DNA of 64,000 nt, taken from IMG/VR virus record IMGVR_UViG_3300028774_000007, positions 1 through 64,000 of that record; one strand, 5' to 3'. The position numbers and the translations under genes were made by a program. The stretch comes from a virus. The notes under the pieces are model-generated. The model saw only the letters and a list, made by a program, of their open reading frames with translations, ran no database searches and was not told the origin of the DNA. Of the stretch, positions 1-6,614 are shown one piece after another; position 1 is the stretch's first letter; each line of letters starts with the position of its first letter.

Positions 1-2
1 CT

Positions 3-86
3 GCAAACGATGGCATCTCTAAAATGTACGCACAATATAAGGATATGATAAATTCCATAATATGGGAAAAATATGGTCGCACATAG
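3..86 (+). CDS. C-terminal end of a gene entering from the left
   Basis: An open frame from the window edge ends at TAG (84-86) and encodes about 27 residues with ordinary codon use for this genome, finishing in WEKYGRT. It points right and so converges on the leftward operon. The fragment is too short to identify. It could be a chance frame, because only its openness supports it. Confidence 0.35.
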   Translation, partial: ANDGISKMYAQYKDMINSIIWEKYGRT

Positions 87-183
87 CAAAAGATATGCAC
101 TTTTATCACTTTAAATTAATAAAATAATAAAATATACATATCTTTTTGTTCAAATTTATTAAGTTTTACTTGAATTAATGCTA

Positions 184-405
184 TTATTCTTCAATAATGT
201 TAAAAATCTTGCCATTTAATTGTTTTTCAAAGCCATATTGCTTAAATTTAACTTCTTTTTTGATTTTTTCTTGATTTTTTACGTCATAATCAATATAAAA
301 CGTATCATTATCTTCATTCAAAATTAAATATTTTTTATCCATTTTTAATTCAATTCCAGTAACACCATCTGTAATATCTTCTGTGAACACCATATACTTA
401 TTCAT
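184..405 (-). CDS. Small hypothetical protein, last gene of leftward operon
   Basis: A 73-residue, lysine- and acid-rich protein with no signal peptide or membrane segment. AAGGGG stands about 6 bases before the ATG, which supports the start. It is the most distal gene of the leftward operon that begins near position 3982. I do not recognise the family; it is probably a small early phage protein. Confidence 0.7.
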   Translation of the reverse strand: MNKYMVFTEDITDGVTGIELKMDKKYLILNEDNDTFYIDYDVKNQEKIKKEVKFKQYGFEKQLNGKIFNIIEE

Positions 406-422
406 GTAATCCCCTTATTGTT

Positions 423-1085
423 TTAATATATTACTATTTTAATTTTATTAGAATTATCAACTATAGTTTCCTTTATGTCATTTACAGTTGATTTAGAGAA
501 TACACCAATATCTCCATAATTATCAATGTTAGGTATTCCACCATATCTATCTGTAAAAATCGCAGGTAATAATACAGCATTTAGATTTTCAAACTTATGT
601 CTTACAGTGCTTTTAATATTACGATATTTGTTTGCATTGATAGAATCTTGATATACAAATACACCATATAATTTATTATTATATTTTATAGATATATCTA
701 TACCATCAAATATATCTGTTCTCAAATCGTAACATACCTCGAACTCATCATATTTAAATAAGTTATATAAAAGTTCTACTTCTCTATTAAATGAATTATA
801 TGCTCTGCATATTCTTCCAAATATATCGTTTCTACTAAATAATACTTTACAATTATCTATGTTAAGATAACAATCTTTTAGTTTGTATTTACCATCAACA
901 CAATCAAAATATTTACATAAATATATTTCACATAAATATTCAACAGATGGTATCTTCATATTTTTAGTAAATAAAAAATAATATACATATGCTATTTCTG
1001 GTGCATGTATATTTTCAAATATAGAATTTTTTGCATCTCTGCCGCCAATGCTTCGATAAAATTTATTATAATTAATTGACTTCAT
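423..1085 (-). CDS. Hypothetical protein, possibly PD-(D/E)xK nuclease-like
   Basis: A 220-residue reading from ATG 1085. A segment near residues 120-150 (DIFDGIDISIKY, then GVFVYQ) has the hydrophobic-strand and acidic layout of restriction-like PD-(D/E)xK folds, but the final ExK is not intact, so this is only a weak resemblance. The ATG has no Shine-Dalgarno sequence. The same frame stays open upstream for about 45 more codons and is closed only by the TAA (1221-1223) that ends the preceding small gene. The real start may therefore lie further upstream, or the gene may have been split by that stop codon. Confidence 0.6.
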   Translation of the reverse strand: MKSINYNKFYRSIGGRDAKNSIFENIHAPEIAYVYYFLFTKNMKIPSVEYLCEIYLCKYFDCVDGKYKLKDCYLNIDNCKVLFSRNDIFGRICRAYNSFNREVELLYNLFKYDEFEVCYDLRTDIFDGIDISIKYNNKLYGVFVYQDSINANKYRNIKSTVRHKFENLNAVLLPAIFTDRYGGIPNIDNYGDIGVFSKSTVNDIKETIVDNSNKIKIVIY

Positions 1086-1220
1086 TTCGTTATGTATATT
1101 TTCTATATTAACAGAATTTGCTTTACTTAAAATCTCTACTTTATCATTAGCTATATTTGGATAATAAATAATATCTTTTGTTATTTTAATCTCTAAACCA
1201 TTGGGTATATATGTAATGGT

Positions 1221-1397
1221 TTATTCAACTCCTTCAATGGTTATCGAAGTCCTACCAGTATCATATGCAGTAAATTGTGATATACTTGAAATCTGATAGA
1301 TATGTCCATCCACTTCAATCTTAGAATTAAATCCAAGTTGATGTGTTTCATATTTATCTATAATTTTATTAGCCGCACTAATCATTAACTTTTTCAT
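1221..1397 (-). CDS. 58-residue hypothetical protein, in frame with the next gene
   Basis: AAGAGG before ATG 1397 gives a good start. The frame encodes 58 residues ending in EGVE at TAA 1221-1223. The next gene downstream (423-1085) is in the same frame with no other stop in between, so these may be the two parts of one original gene, or a stop with readthrough or reinitiation. Function unknown. Confidence 0.55.
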   Translation of the reverse strand: MKKLMISAANKIIDKYETHQLGFNSKIEVDGHIYQISSISQFTAYDTGRTSITIEGVE

Positions 1398-1416
1398 ATA
1401 ATCCTCTTAACCAATT

Positions 1417-1659
1417 TTATTTTTTATAATTACCTATAATTACTCCATCAATACATTTGTAATCTATAGCATCATTAATCTCTTTATTTAATCCGTATCT
1501 ATCCTTATAGATATAATAATAGTTAGAATTAGGATTTTTATATAGCACAATTCCATTCTCGTCTAAAACACGCTTTGACTTTACCGCATGAATTACTATA
1601 TTATATAAAATATCACAAGATGGATTTGGGTACTGTATGTCACTAAAATTAATTTTCAT
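1417..1659 (-). CDS. Small hypothetical protein
   Basis: An 80-residue protein rich in tyrosine, asparagine and isoleucine. AAAGGG lies about 8 bases before the ATG. It sits in the tightly packed leftward operon. No motif is recognised, and the protein is likely cytoplasmic because there is no hydrophobic segment. Confidence 0.7.
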   Translation of the reverse strand: MKINFSDIQYPNPSCDILYNIVIHAVKSKRVLDENGIVLYKNPNSNYYYIYKDRYGLNKEINDAIDYKCIDGVIIGNYKK

Positions 1660-1691
1660 TTATTAGTCCCTTTCAATAATCATATTATAAT

Positions 1692-1910
1692 TTAACTCAT
1701 TAAAAATCCTTTTGTTATTTTCATTTTCTCAAACTTATATCCTAAACATAAGCAACTACTTTTTATAAAAGAAATCCTATCGTTATAACAACTACTAGCA
1801 GTTACATTCCATAGACCCGTAATTACATCTTCTGGTGCATCACTAACATATGTACTTGTGCTATCCCAACCAAGAAAATCATCTACCATAGTAAATGAAT
1901 AAATATTCAT
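1692..1910 (-). CDS. Small hypothetical protein
   Basis: A 72-residue protein. Its ribosome site AAGGGG lies inside the last codons of the preceding small zinc-ribbon frame, which implies translational coupling. It has three cysteines near the C-terminus (SSCYN, SSCLCLGY) but no clear metal-binding spacing. Family not recognised. Confidence 0.7.
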   Translation of the reverse strand: MNIYSFTMVDDFLGWDSTSTYVSDAPEDVITGLWNVTASSCYNDRISFIKSSCLCLGYKFEKMKITKGFLMS

Positions 1911-1912
1911 AT

Positions 1913-2098
1913 TTATTTCCCCTTATATTTAATTAAATAGTTTGACATCCAATCATATCCCTCACTATCAGAAATTGAATCCCAATCTTTTTCACAAAGT
2001 TGATTGCAATTACTACATTCTAAAATTTGAGTATCATCAATTTTATGTATAATTAATTTACTAAGTTCTAAATCAAAACCACAATATGGGCAGTCAAT
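1913..2098 (-). CDS. Small zinc-ribbon protein with apparent ATT start
   Basis: The frame encodes about 61 residues with two CxxC knuckles (CPYC at the N-terminus and CSNC near residue 30), typical of a short zinc ribbon. Such proteins normally begin M-x-C-P-x-C, and here the codon in that place is ATT at 2098-2096; no ATG, GTG or TTG lies in frame before the upstream stop. Either a rare ATT start is used or the start has been lost. The zinc-ribbon pattern argues that it is a real coding frame. Confidence 0.5.
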   Translation of the reverse strand: MDCPYCGFDLELSKLIIHKIDDTQILECSNCNQLCEKDWDSISDSEGYDWMSNYLIKYKGK

Positions 2099-2099
2099 A

Positions 2100-2396
2100 T
2101 TATTTTACCACAACCCATTCAGTCACAGTTTTTTGTTTTGGAGTTACTTCATATGCTTCGTGAGATTGGTCTTCTAAATAATAACTATAGTCCTCATATC
2201 CACATCTTGAATAAGTTATATCAACTTGAAAATACTTTCCAGAGGATGGTTGTATGTAAATTACTCCAACGAAAGCCCTATCTTCATTTAATTCTTTATC
2301 AAGTTCTTTTACAAATTCCCAAGTTTCTCCATTAACAACTAACTTACTCTCATTATGGACTTGTTCGCAATTTTTATTTGTTAAATTAATTATCAT
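2100..2396 (-). CDS. Hypothetical protein
   Basis: A 98-residue protein whose ATG follows AAGG and a GAGGAAG run that overlaps the stop of the upstream gene. The sequence alternates beta-like stretches (VGVIYIQP, KYFQVDITYS) and has a tyrosine/acid-rich middle. It has no recognised domain and is part of the leftward operon. Confidence 0.7.
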   Translation of the reverse strand: MIINLTNKNCEQVHNESKLVVNGETWEFVKELDKELNEDRAFVGVIYIQPSSGKYFQVDITYSRCGYEDYSYYLEDQSHEAYEVTPKQKTVTEWVVVK

Positions 2397-2398
2397 CC

Positions 2399-2635
2399 TT
2401 ATTCTTCCTCTTCTAATTTAAACCCATATTTAAAATCACCCACGACTACGTTACATCCAAAAAGCTCTATACAATATCCCAACTTATCCATTTCTTTAGT
2501 TGTTGAAATATGTACACATAAATCTTTGTTTAATATTTTAGCAGTTTCAGAACCAACAATAACAATTGGAGATTTATTATTATCATCTGAATATTTTGTT
2601 ATATTGCTTAACATAAATTTATCAAAAGAATCCAT
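2399..2635 (-). CDS. Small hypothetical protein
   Basis: A 78-residue protein starting immediately after the stop of the upstream gene, which suggests coupled translation. It contains a short beta-rich core (SPIVIVGSETAKIL, and YCIELFGCNVVVGDF) and an acidic tail. Family not recognised. Confidence 0.65.
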   Translation of the reverse strand: MDSFDKFMLSNITKYSDDNNKSPIVIVGSETAKILNKDLCVHISTTKEMDKLGYCIELFGCNVVVGDFKYGFKLEEEE

Positions 2636-2872
2636 TTATTCACACTCACTATTATTTATTTCTTCTACAATAACATAATTACCCTTTAAAAGATATGGAG
2701 CAAATAATATTTTTTTTCTTCCATCCAGAGACATCATATCTTTTATTTCTGTTCCATCCTCACGACACCATACAAAGATATGGTCAGAATACTTCATACA
2801 TAAACTAAAATTATTAATTCTACATATTTTATTATTATATTCCATTTCTATTGCGGCTTCAAATACCGTCAT
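2636..2872 (-). CDS. Small hypothetical protein
   Basis: 78 residues from the ATG at 2872, chosen because AAAGGG precedes it at normal spacing and because the longer reading from 2926 would overlap the upstream gene and has no ribosome site. Mixed beta-like sequence with two cysteines (SLCMKY and WCRED). Function unknown. Confidence 0.65.
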   Translation of the reverse strand: MTVFEAAIEMEYNNKICRINNFSLCMKYSDHIFVWCREDGTEIKDMMSLDGRKKILFAPYLLKGNYVIVEEINNSECE

Positions 2873-2885
2873 TATATTATCCCTT

Positions 2886-3125
2886 TCAACAGGTAATTTC
2901 AGTATCTTTATTAAGAGGTGCATCACTTACCTTATAAGGTGGCTCAATGCCACGAAAGTTATAAGGTGGGTTATATTTATTAGGAATTGGATATGTACAC
3001 CCATGAATACTTCCATCTTGAACTCCTGCTTCATATGCTTTATTTATAATCTCTCTAAATTCTTCTTTAGAAATAGATACCTTACCATTATCTGAAACTG
3101 ATTCTAAAATTATAATTGGCTTCAT
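2886..3125 (-). CDS. Small hypothetical protein
   Basis: 79 residues from ATG 3125, chosen over the longer reading because AGAAAGG precedes this ATG. An N-terminal beta strand (PIIILES) is followed by a helix (KEEFREIINKAYEAG) and a proline/tyrosine-rich tail. The first half resembles small phage proteins with a strand-helix layout, but no function can be assigned. Confidence 0.65.
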   Translation of the reverse strand: MKPIIILESVSDNGKVSISKEEFREIINKAYEAGVQDGSIHGCTYPIPNKYNPPYNFRGIEPPYKVSDAPLNKDTEITC

Positions 3126-3126
3126 A

Positions 3127-3522
3127 TTATATATCCTTTCTAAAAGTGAATTTATCCCCAAATTGTTCGCGTAATTTTTCTAAAAATGCTTGATAATCTT
3201 TATCGCTTAACTTAATATTTGGAATTTCTTTTTTTAAACAACCTTGATTTTCACATAACATCTTAATATCATTTTCTAATTGTCTAATCTTTTCATTTAA
3301 GACTTTAATTGCTTCTTCATTTGTTTCTCTTTTACTTTTATCAATAGAAAGCAAATCCTCTATAAAGCCCTCGAGCGCGTTTTCATGTTTTTTCATACTT
3401 ACTACTCTACCTTGTAAATCATCAATTATCTCTACTAATTCATTATTGTTGCTTATTACTTGTTGCAATAAATAACTATCTCCATCATACCGCCCACTAC
3501 TTATTTTACTAATATTGTGCAT
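3127..3522 (-). CDS. Coiled-coil hypothetical protein
   Basis: 131 residues from ATG 3522, preceded by AAGGAG. Residues about 20-105 are charged and heptad-like (runs of L, E, K, N), predicting a long coiled coil. The C-terminus (YQAFLEKLREQFGDKFTF) looks like an amphipathic helix. It may be an oligomeric early protein, but I cannot assign a role. Confidence 0.65.
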   Translation of the reverse strand: MHNISKISSGRYDGDSYLLQQVISNNNELVEIIDDLQGRVVSMKKHENALEGFIEDLLSIDKSKRETNEEAIKVLNEKIRQLENDIKMLCENQGCLKKEIPNIKLSDKDYQAFLEKLREQFGDKFTFRKDI

Positions 3523-3552
3523 TAATATTCTCCTTATCATTCTAAAAATTAT

Positions 3553-3900
3553 TTACTTCATCTTTTGACCGCAAGACCTACAAAACTTATCATCTTTACT
3601 TACTCTACTATCACATCTTGGACACCAATAATAATTTCTTCCTTCGATTGGTTCTAATCTAACATGTTTTACATCGTTTATTGAATTACCTTTATATACT
3701 AGACCACTTGCTGTGCTTATTCTGAACTGACCGCTTTCAAAATCCATACCTATATCAACACCTATAACTCCAATCGATGCCCTAGCGCCTACGGATGGCT
3801 CTGCAAGGTTAACTAAAACGGGAATATCCTCTGGACTTTGATAAGTTCTTAAATGCTGTATTTCAAAATCTACTGAATGTTTTAACTCTAAAAGATTCAC
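3553..3900 (-). CDS. Small protein with C-terminal zinc ribbon
   Basis: 115 residues starting at GTG 3900 behind AGGAGAA. The C-terminus has CPRC then CRSCG, a two-knuckle zinc ribbon of the zinc-ribbon_2 type. The N-terminal 80 residues are a beta-rich domain. It is the first gene behind the leftward promoter at 3954-3982, so probably among the earliest expressed. Function not known. Confidence 0.7.
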   Translation of the reverse strand: MNLLELKHSVDFEIQHLRTYQSPEDIPVLVNLAEPSVGARASIGVIGVDIGMDFESGQFRISTASGLVYKGNSINDVKHVRLEPIEGRNYYWCPRCDSRVSKDDKFCRSCGQKMK

Positions 3901-3953
3901 TTTAACATTCTCCTTTATTTATTATATATTAAAATACTTTACTTCCTATATAT

Positions 3954-3982
3954 ATTATAGTATAATCCATGATGTTTGTCAA
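3954..3982 (-). promoter_or_regulatory. Sigma-A type promoter for the leftward operon
   Basis: On the minus strand, TTGACA (3982-3977) and TATAAT (3959-3954) are separated by exactly 17 bases, a perfect housekeeping consensus. The block around the -10 (ATTATACTATAATATATA) recurs at the other promoters of the early region. It reads into the gene at 3553-3900. Confidence 0.85.
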
Positions 3983-4106
3983 GTAATTAAATAAAATAAT
4001 TAAAATATATTTTCCCCTATTTCATTTTTAATCAAATATTTAAATAAACTATATTTTATATGAATTAAATAAATACTTAAAATTTCTATTATATAAACAT
4101 TGGATT

Positions 4107-4210
4107 AAAATACAAGTCATTTCATTTTAACCTATATATTGCAACTTATGCTATATTATATATGATGATATCAACGTTTTTATACCCTAAAAATACAAGT
4201 CATTTCATTT
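4107..4210. repeat. 21-bp direct repeat pair in a non-coding stretch
   Basis: The 21-base word that begins AAAATACAAGTC and ends ATTTCATTT occurs at 4107-4127 and again at 4190-4210, 83 bases apart. It lies between the leftward promoter and the end of the RepL-like gene. The 3901-4307 stretch holds no gene. The repeats could be protein-binding sites or part of an origin; nothing in the sequence decides. Confidence 0.6.
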
Positions 4211-4218
4211 ATTTTTTT

Positions 4219-4259
4219 AATGCTATTTAGTCCATATCTATACTGGACTAAATAGCATT
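4219..4259. other. 15-bp perfect inverted repeat
   Basis: AATGCTATTTAGTCC (4219-4233) is exactly complementary to 4245-4259, leaving an 11-base loop. It stands where a terminator for the leftward RepL-like gene would be expected, but in that direction the hairpin is followed by A residues rather than U. Only the rightward reading has a short T run (TTTT). It may be a weak rightward terminator, a transcript-end stabiliser or an operator. Confidence 0.55.
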
Positions 4260-4307
4260 TTCAATATGTCTATCCCTCTCTTCTCTATACCTCGTAATTT
4301 TCGTATT

Positions 4308-5171
4308 TTAAAATTCACCGAGTATCTCTACTTTATTCCACTTAGAACCCGCATAAAATACATTTGGATTAATAAACATTTTGTATTCTCTTTTATCTTT
4401 ATTATTAGAGACAAAACTTATTATATGTTTATTTGTGCCAGTATTTATATTACATAAAATTTCATATAATCTATTTGAATTTTCTTTATTATAATGTAAT
4501 AACTCGCACAAGTCTCCTAGATTTATTTTTTTAATTTTTTTCAATTCCGTTTCCATTGGGTTAATGCAAAGGATATTATAATCAATATTTATATATGGAA
4601 CTAGCTTAAATAAATATCCTAATTGTTTATGAGATTTCACTTCGAATTGTTTATACAATAATCTGATTGTATTTACATACATACGGGTTACGTCGTTATT
4701 GTTTATGATAAGTTGGTCTAAATCCCCTTTGATAAAATAACTACTATTTAAATAAATCCTTTTCTCTTCTTTTTCAGTCATAATTTCACACTCTATCATT
4801 CTCTTGTAGAAAAGTTTATACGTATTCTCTTTCAATTCTAATATAGAGTTTAAGTTATCCTTATTAATATACTTACCATTATCAAATTTTAGATACCCGT
4901 CGTATGAAATGTAAGTAGATATAATAAATAATTTAGTTATATCAGACAATTGTAACTCTGGAAATAGTTCTTCTGTATAGTTAAATAAAACCCATATAAA
5001 ACTCCCCATTCCTTTATTAGAATTTTTAATAGCTATTGACCTAATATCTTTCTCTTCTTGCTTTAGGCGATAATTTTTATTCCTTTCCAGTTGCTTGTTA
5101 GTAATGAATACCCCATCTTCCGCAACTTCGCCAGTATTCTTGTAAATCATAATTGCTTCTCTGTTACTCAT
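4308..5171 (-). CDS. RepL-like winged-helix protein (replication or regulatory)
   Basis: A 287-residue protein behind AAGGAG and ATG. The C-terminal part, with a segment reading KMFINPNVFYAGSK, resembles the hallmark of Firmicute plasmid replication proteins of the RepL type (a wing ending in a conserved NPxxxxxG motif). The middle is helical and basic, as in winged-helix DNA binders. It is the only gene read from the minus-strand promoter at 5222-5250, divergent from the main early operon, so it could be a replication initiator or an early transcription regulator. Fold assignment is moderate and role uncertain. Confidence 0.6.
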   Translation of the reverse strand: MSNREAIMIYKNTGEVAEDGVFITNKQLERNKNYRLKQEEKDIRSIAIKNSNKGMGSFIWVLFNYTEELFPELQLSDITKLFIISTYISYDGYLKFDNGKYINKDNLNSILELKENTYKLFYKRMIECEIMTEKEEKRIYLNSSYFIKGDLDQLIINNNDVTRMYVNTIRLLYKQFEVKSHKQLGYLFKLVPYINIDYNILCINPMETELKKIKKINLGDLCELLHYNKENSNRLYEILCNINTGTNKHIISFVSNNKDKREYKMFINPNVFYAGSKWNKVEILGEF

Positions 5172-5221
5172 TTTCCATCTCCTTCAAAATATTATAGATA
5201 GTATTTATCTATCTATATAGT

Positions 5222-5250
5222 ATTATAGTATAATTATAATCAAAAGTCAA
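5222..5250 (-). promoter_or_regulatory. Promoter of the RepL-like gene
   Basis: Minus-strand TTGACT (5250-5245), 17-base spacer, TATAAT (5227-5222). It is back to back with the rightward promoter at 5313-5341 and carries the same TATACTATAAT context, so one regulator could control both. Confidence 0.8.
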
Positions 5251-5312
5251 GGGATATAAAATCATTATATATTAATTGTATTTTTATTTATTAATATGTA
5301 AAGGAAAATCAC

Positions 5313-5341
5313 TTGACTTTCACCGTGAATTATACTATAAT
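5313..5341 (+). promoter_or_regulatory. Main early rightward promoter
   Basis: TTGACT (5313-5318), 17-base spacer, TATAAT (5336-5341), with the shared ATTATACTATAAT core. It drives the early block that includes the RNA polymerase gene. Confidence 0.85.
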
Positions 5342-5390
5342 ATAGTTGTAGGGATGGCTTACAAAATAAATTAGAAAGGAGATGAATTTT

Positions 5391-5408
5391 GTGTTTTACT
5401 TTAAGTAA
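5391..5408 (+). CDS. Five-codon leader frame (GTG...TAA)
   Basis: A strong ribosome site (AGAAAGGAGA) stands before GTG 5391, but the frame stops at TAA 5406-5408 after five codons. It is in the same frame as the gene that starts at ATG 5424, which has no ribosome site of its own. It may be a leader peptide allowing reinitiation, or the original start of the gene cut off by a nonsense change. Confidence 0.4.
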   Translation: MFYFK

Positions 5409-5423
5409 CGCTCAAAAAAATAT

Positions 5424-5888
5424 ATGAACAACAAATTAAAAATTTTTATTCAATTTCAAGACAGTAATGATTTAACTAATATTCTAAAACTCAATGAAAA
5501 TATAAGTGACTTTACTTCTTCTAAATTATTATCTAGTAAAATATTAAACAAGTTTGATATTTATTCTTACATAATAGGAGAATCAGAAGCCTATAAGTAT
5601 TTTATTAAGAAACAATATAGTTGGTTAAAGAATACTATATTTACAAGCAAAATAGATGAAGATAACAATATTAATACAGATTTACTAAATTACGAACAAC
5701 TCAATGTACTAATTACTATAGATAGTAAAAATGATTCTAATAAATATACGTTATACGATGATATTATTATAATCGATGGTCAAATTTTAAACGCAACTAA
5801 TCCGAGAGAAGAAGTAAACAAATATTATTATAATAGTTTTAATGAAATCTATCAACATTTAGACTATATGTATTGTTTAGAAAAATAA
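5424..5888 (+). CDS. Hypothetical early protein
   Basis: A 154-residue, asparagine- and tyrosine-rich protein, the first substantial gene behind the early rightward promoter. Its ATG lacks a Shine-Dalgarno sequence; the good one belongs to an in-frame five-codon frame just upstream, so expression probably depends on reinitiation. There are no membrane segments or recognised motifs. Confidence 0.65.
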   Translation: MNNKLKIFIQFQDSNDLTNILKLNENISDFTSSKLLSSKILNKFDIYSYIIGESEAYKYFIKKQYSWLKNTIFTSKIDEDNNINTDLLNYEQLNVLITIDSKNDSNKYTLYDDIIIIDGQILNATNPREEVNKYYYNSFNEIYQHLDYMYCLEK

Positions 5889-5900
5889 GGAGCAACACTA

Positions 5901-6146
5901 ATGCCGTGTGATAAGTTAAATGGATATCCAATGTTTCCAGATGGCAGAAAATTTTGTACAGATACTATACCCCAAGGTTTAGAAGCGGGTAATCTATACA
6001 ACATTGTTTGTAAATGTGATAATAAACCAGATGGATGTGTACAACAACTATTTGTATTTACAGATGCCGTAGAAGCTGTTAGAGATAATTTTTGGGGTAA
6101 GAGTTGTAAGGCTAATAATATTACAATAACAGTAAGTAAAATTTAA
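5901..6146 (+). CDS. Small cysteine-containing protein
   Basis: An 81-residue protein after AAGGAG and ATG. It has five cysteines in the pattern C..C..CKC..C plus one late (GKSCKAN), which could bind metal or form a compact fold. It lies 12 bases after the previous gene in the early operon. Family not recognised. Confidence 0.7.
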   Translation: MPCDKLNGYPMFPDGRKFCTDTIPQGLEAGNLYNIVCKCDNKPDGCVQQLFVFTDAVEAVRDNFWGKSCKANNITITVSKI

Positions 6147-6164
6147 CAAGGAGTAAATAAAATA

Positions 6165-6356
6165 ATGAAGCATAGCTGTAAAAAATGTTCATCCCGTTGT
6201 AATTATTATCCTTATGCTTATGAGGATGTCACAAACGAATATATTGATGTAGATGGATTAAAACACCGTGACGGTACGTTACGTTGTAGATATGATAACC
6301 ATAAGATTACTAAGTTTGTAGTTTGTAAAAATTATTTAGATTTTACAAAGGAGTAA
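6165..6356 (+). CDS. Small cysteine-rich protein
   Basis: 63 residues, with CKKC and C near the N-terminus and two more cysteines later (RCRY and VVCKN), suggesting a zinc-binding fold. AAGGAG precedes the ATG. It is co-directional and closely spaced with its neighbours. Function unknown. Confidence 0.7.
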   Translation: MKHSCKKCSSRCNYYPYAYEDVTNEYIDVDGLKHRDGTLRCRYDNHKITKFVVCKNYLDFTKE

Positions 6357-6360
6357 AATA

Positions 6361-6549
6361 ATGAAATATATCCATAATCCACAAGTTGATTATGTGCTTA
6401 GATTCAAAAATAAAGATTGTTCATATTGGTCTGAACTAGCATTAATAGATATCAGTAAAATGTTTGAATGTTACAATGGATATAAAGAAAGATATGATTA
6501 TGTTTATGTAATAAAAAGAACTACTACAGAGGAATTAATTAAGATGTAA
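6361..6549 (+). CDS. Small hypothetical protein
   Basis: 62 residues; the AAGGAG of this gene overlaps the last codons of the gene before it, so the two are coupled. Aromatic-rich, with no recognised motif. It is the last small gene before the RNA polymerase gene. Confidence 0.65.
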   Translation: MKYIHNPQVDYVLRFKNKDCSYWSELALIDISKMFECYNGYKERYDYVYVIKRTTTEELIKM

Positions 6550-6614
6550 CGGTTAATAAGGTAATATAATATAGCAAGGGGCGATGTCATCTGTCAGTAA
6601 ATAGACAATTCTAT

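Noticed and set aside
4219-4259. Strong terminator for the RepL-like gene
   Set aside because: In the leftward direction the hairpin is followed by A residues, not U, so it was listed as an inverted repeat only.
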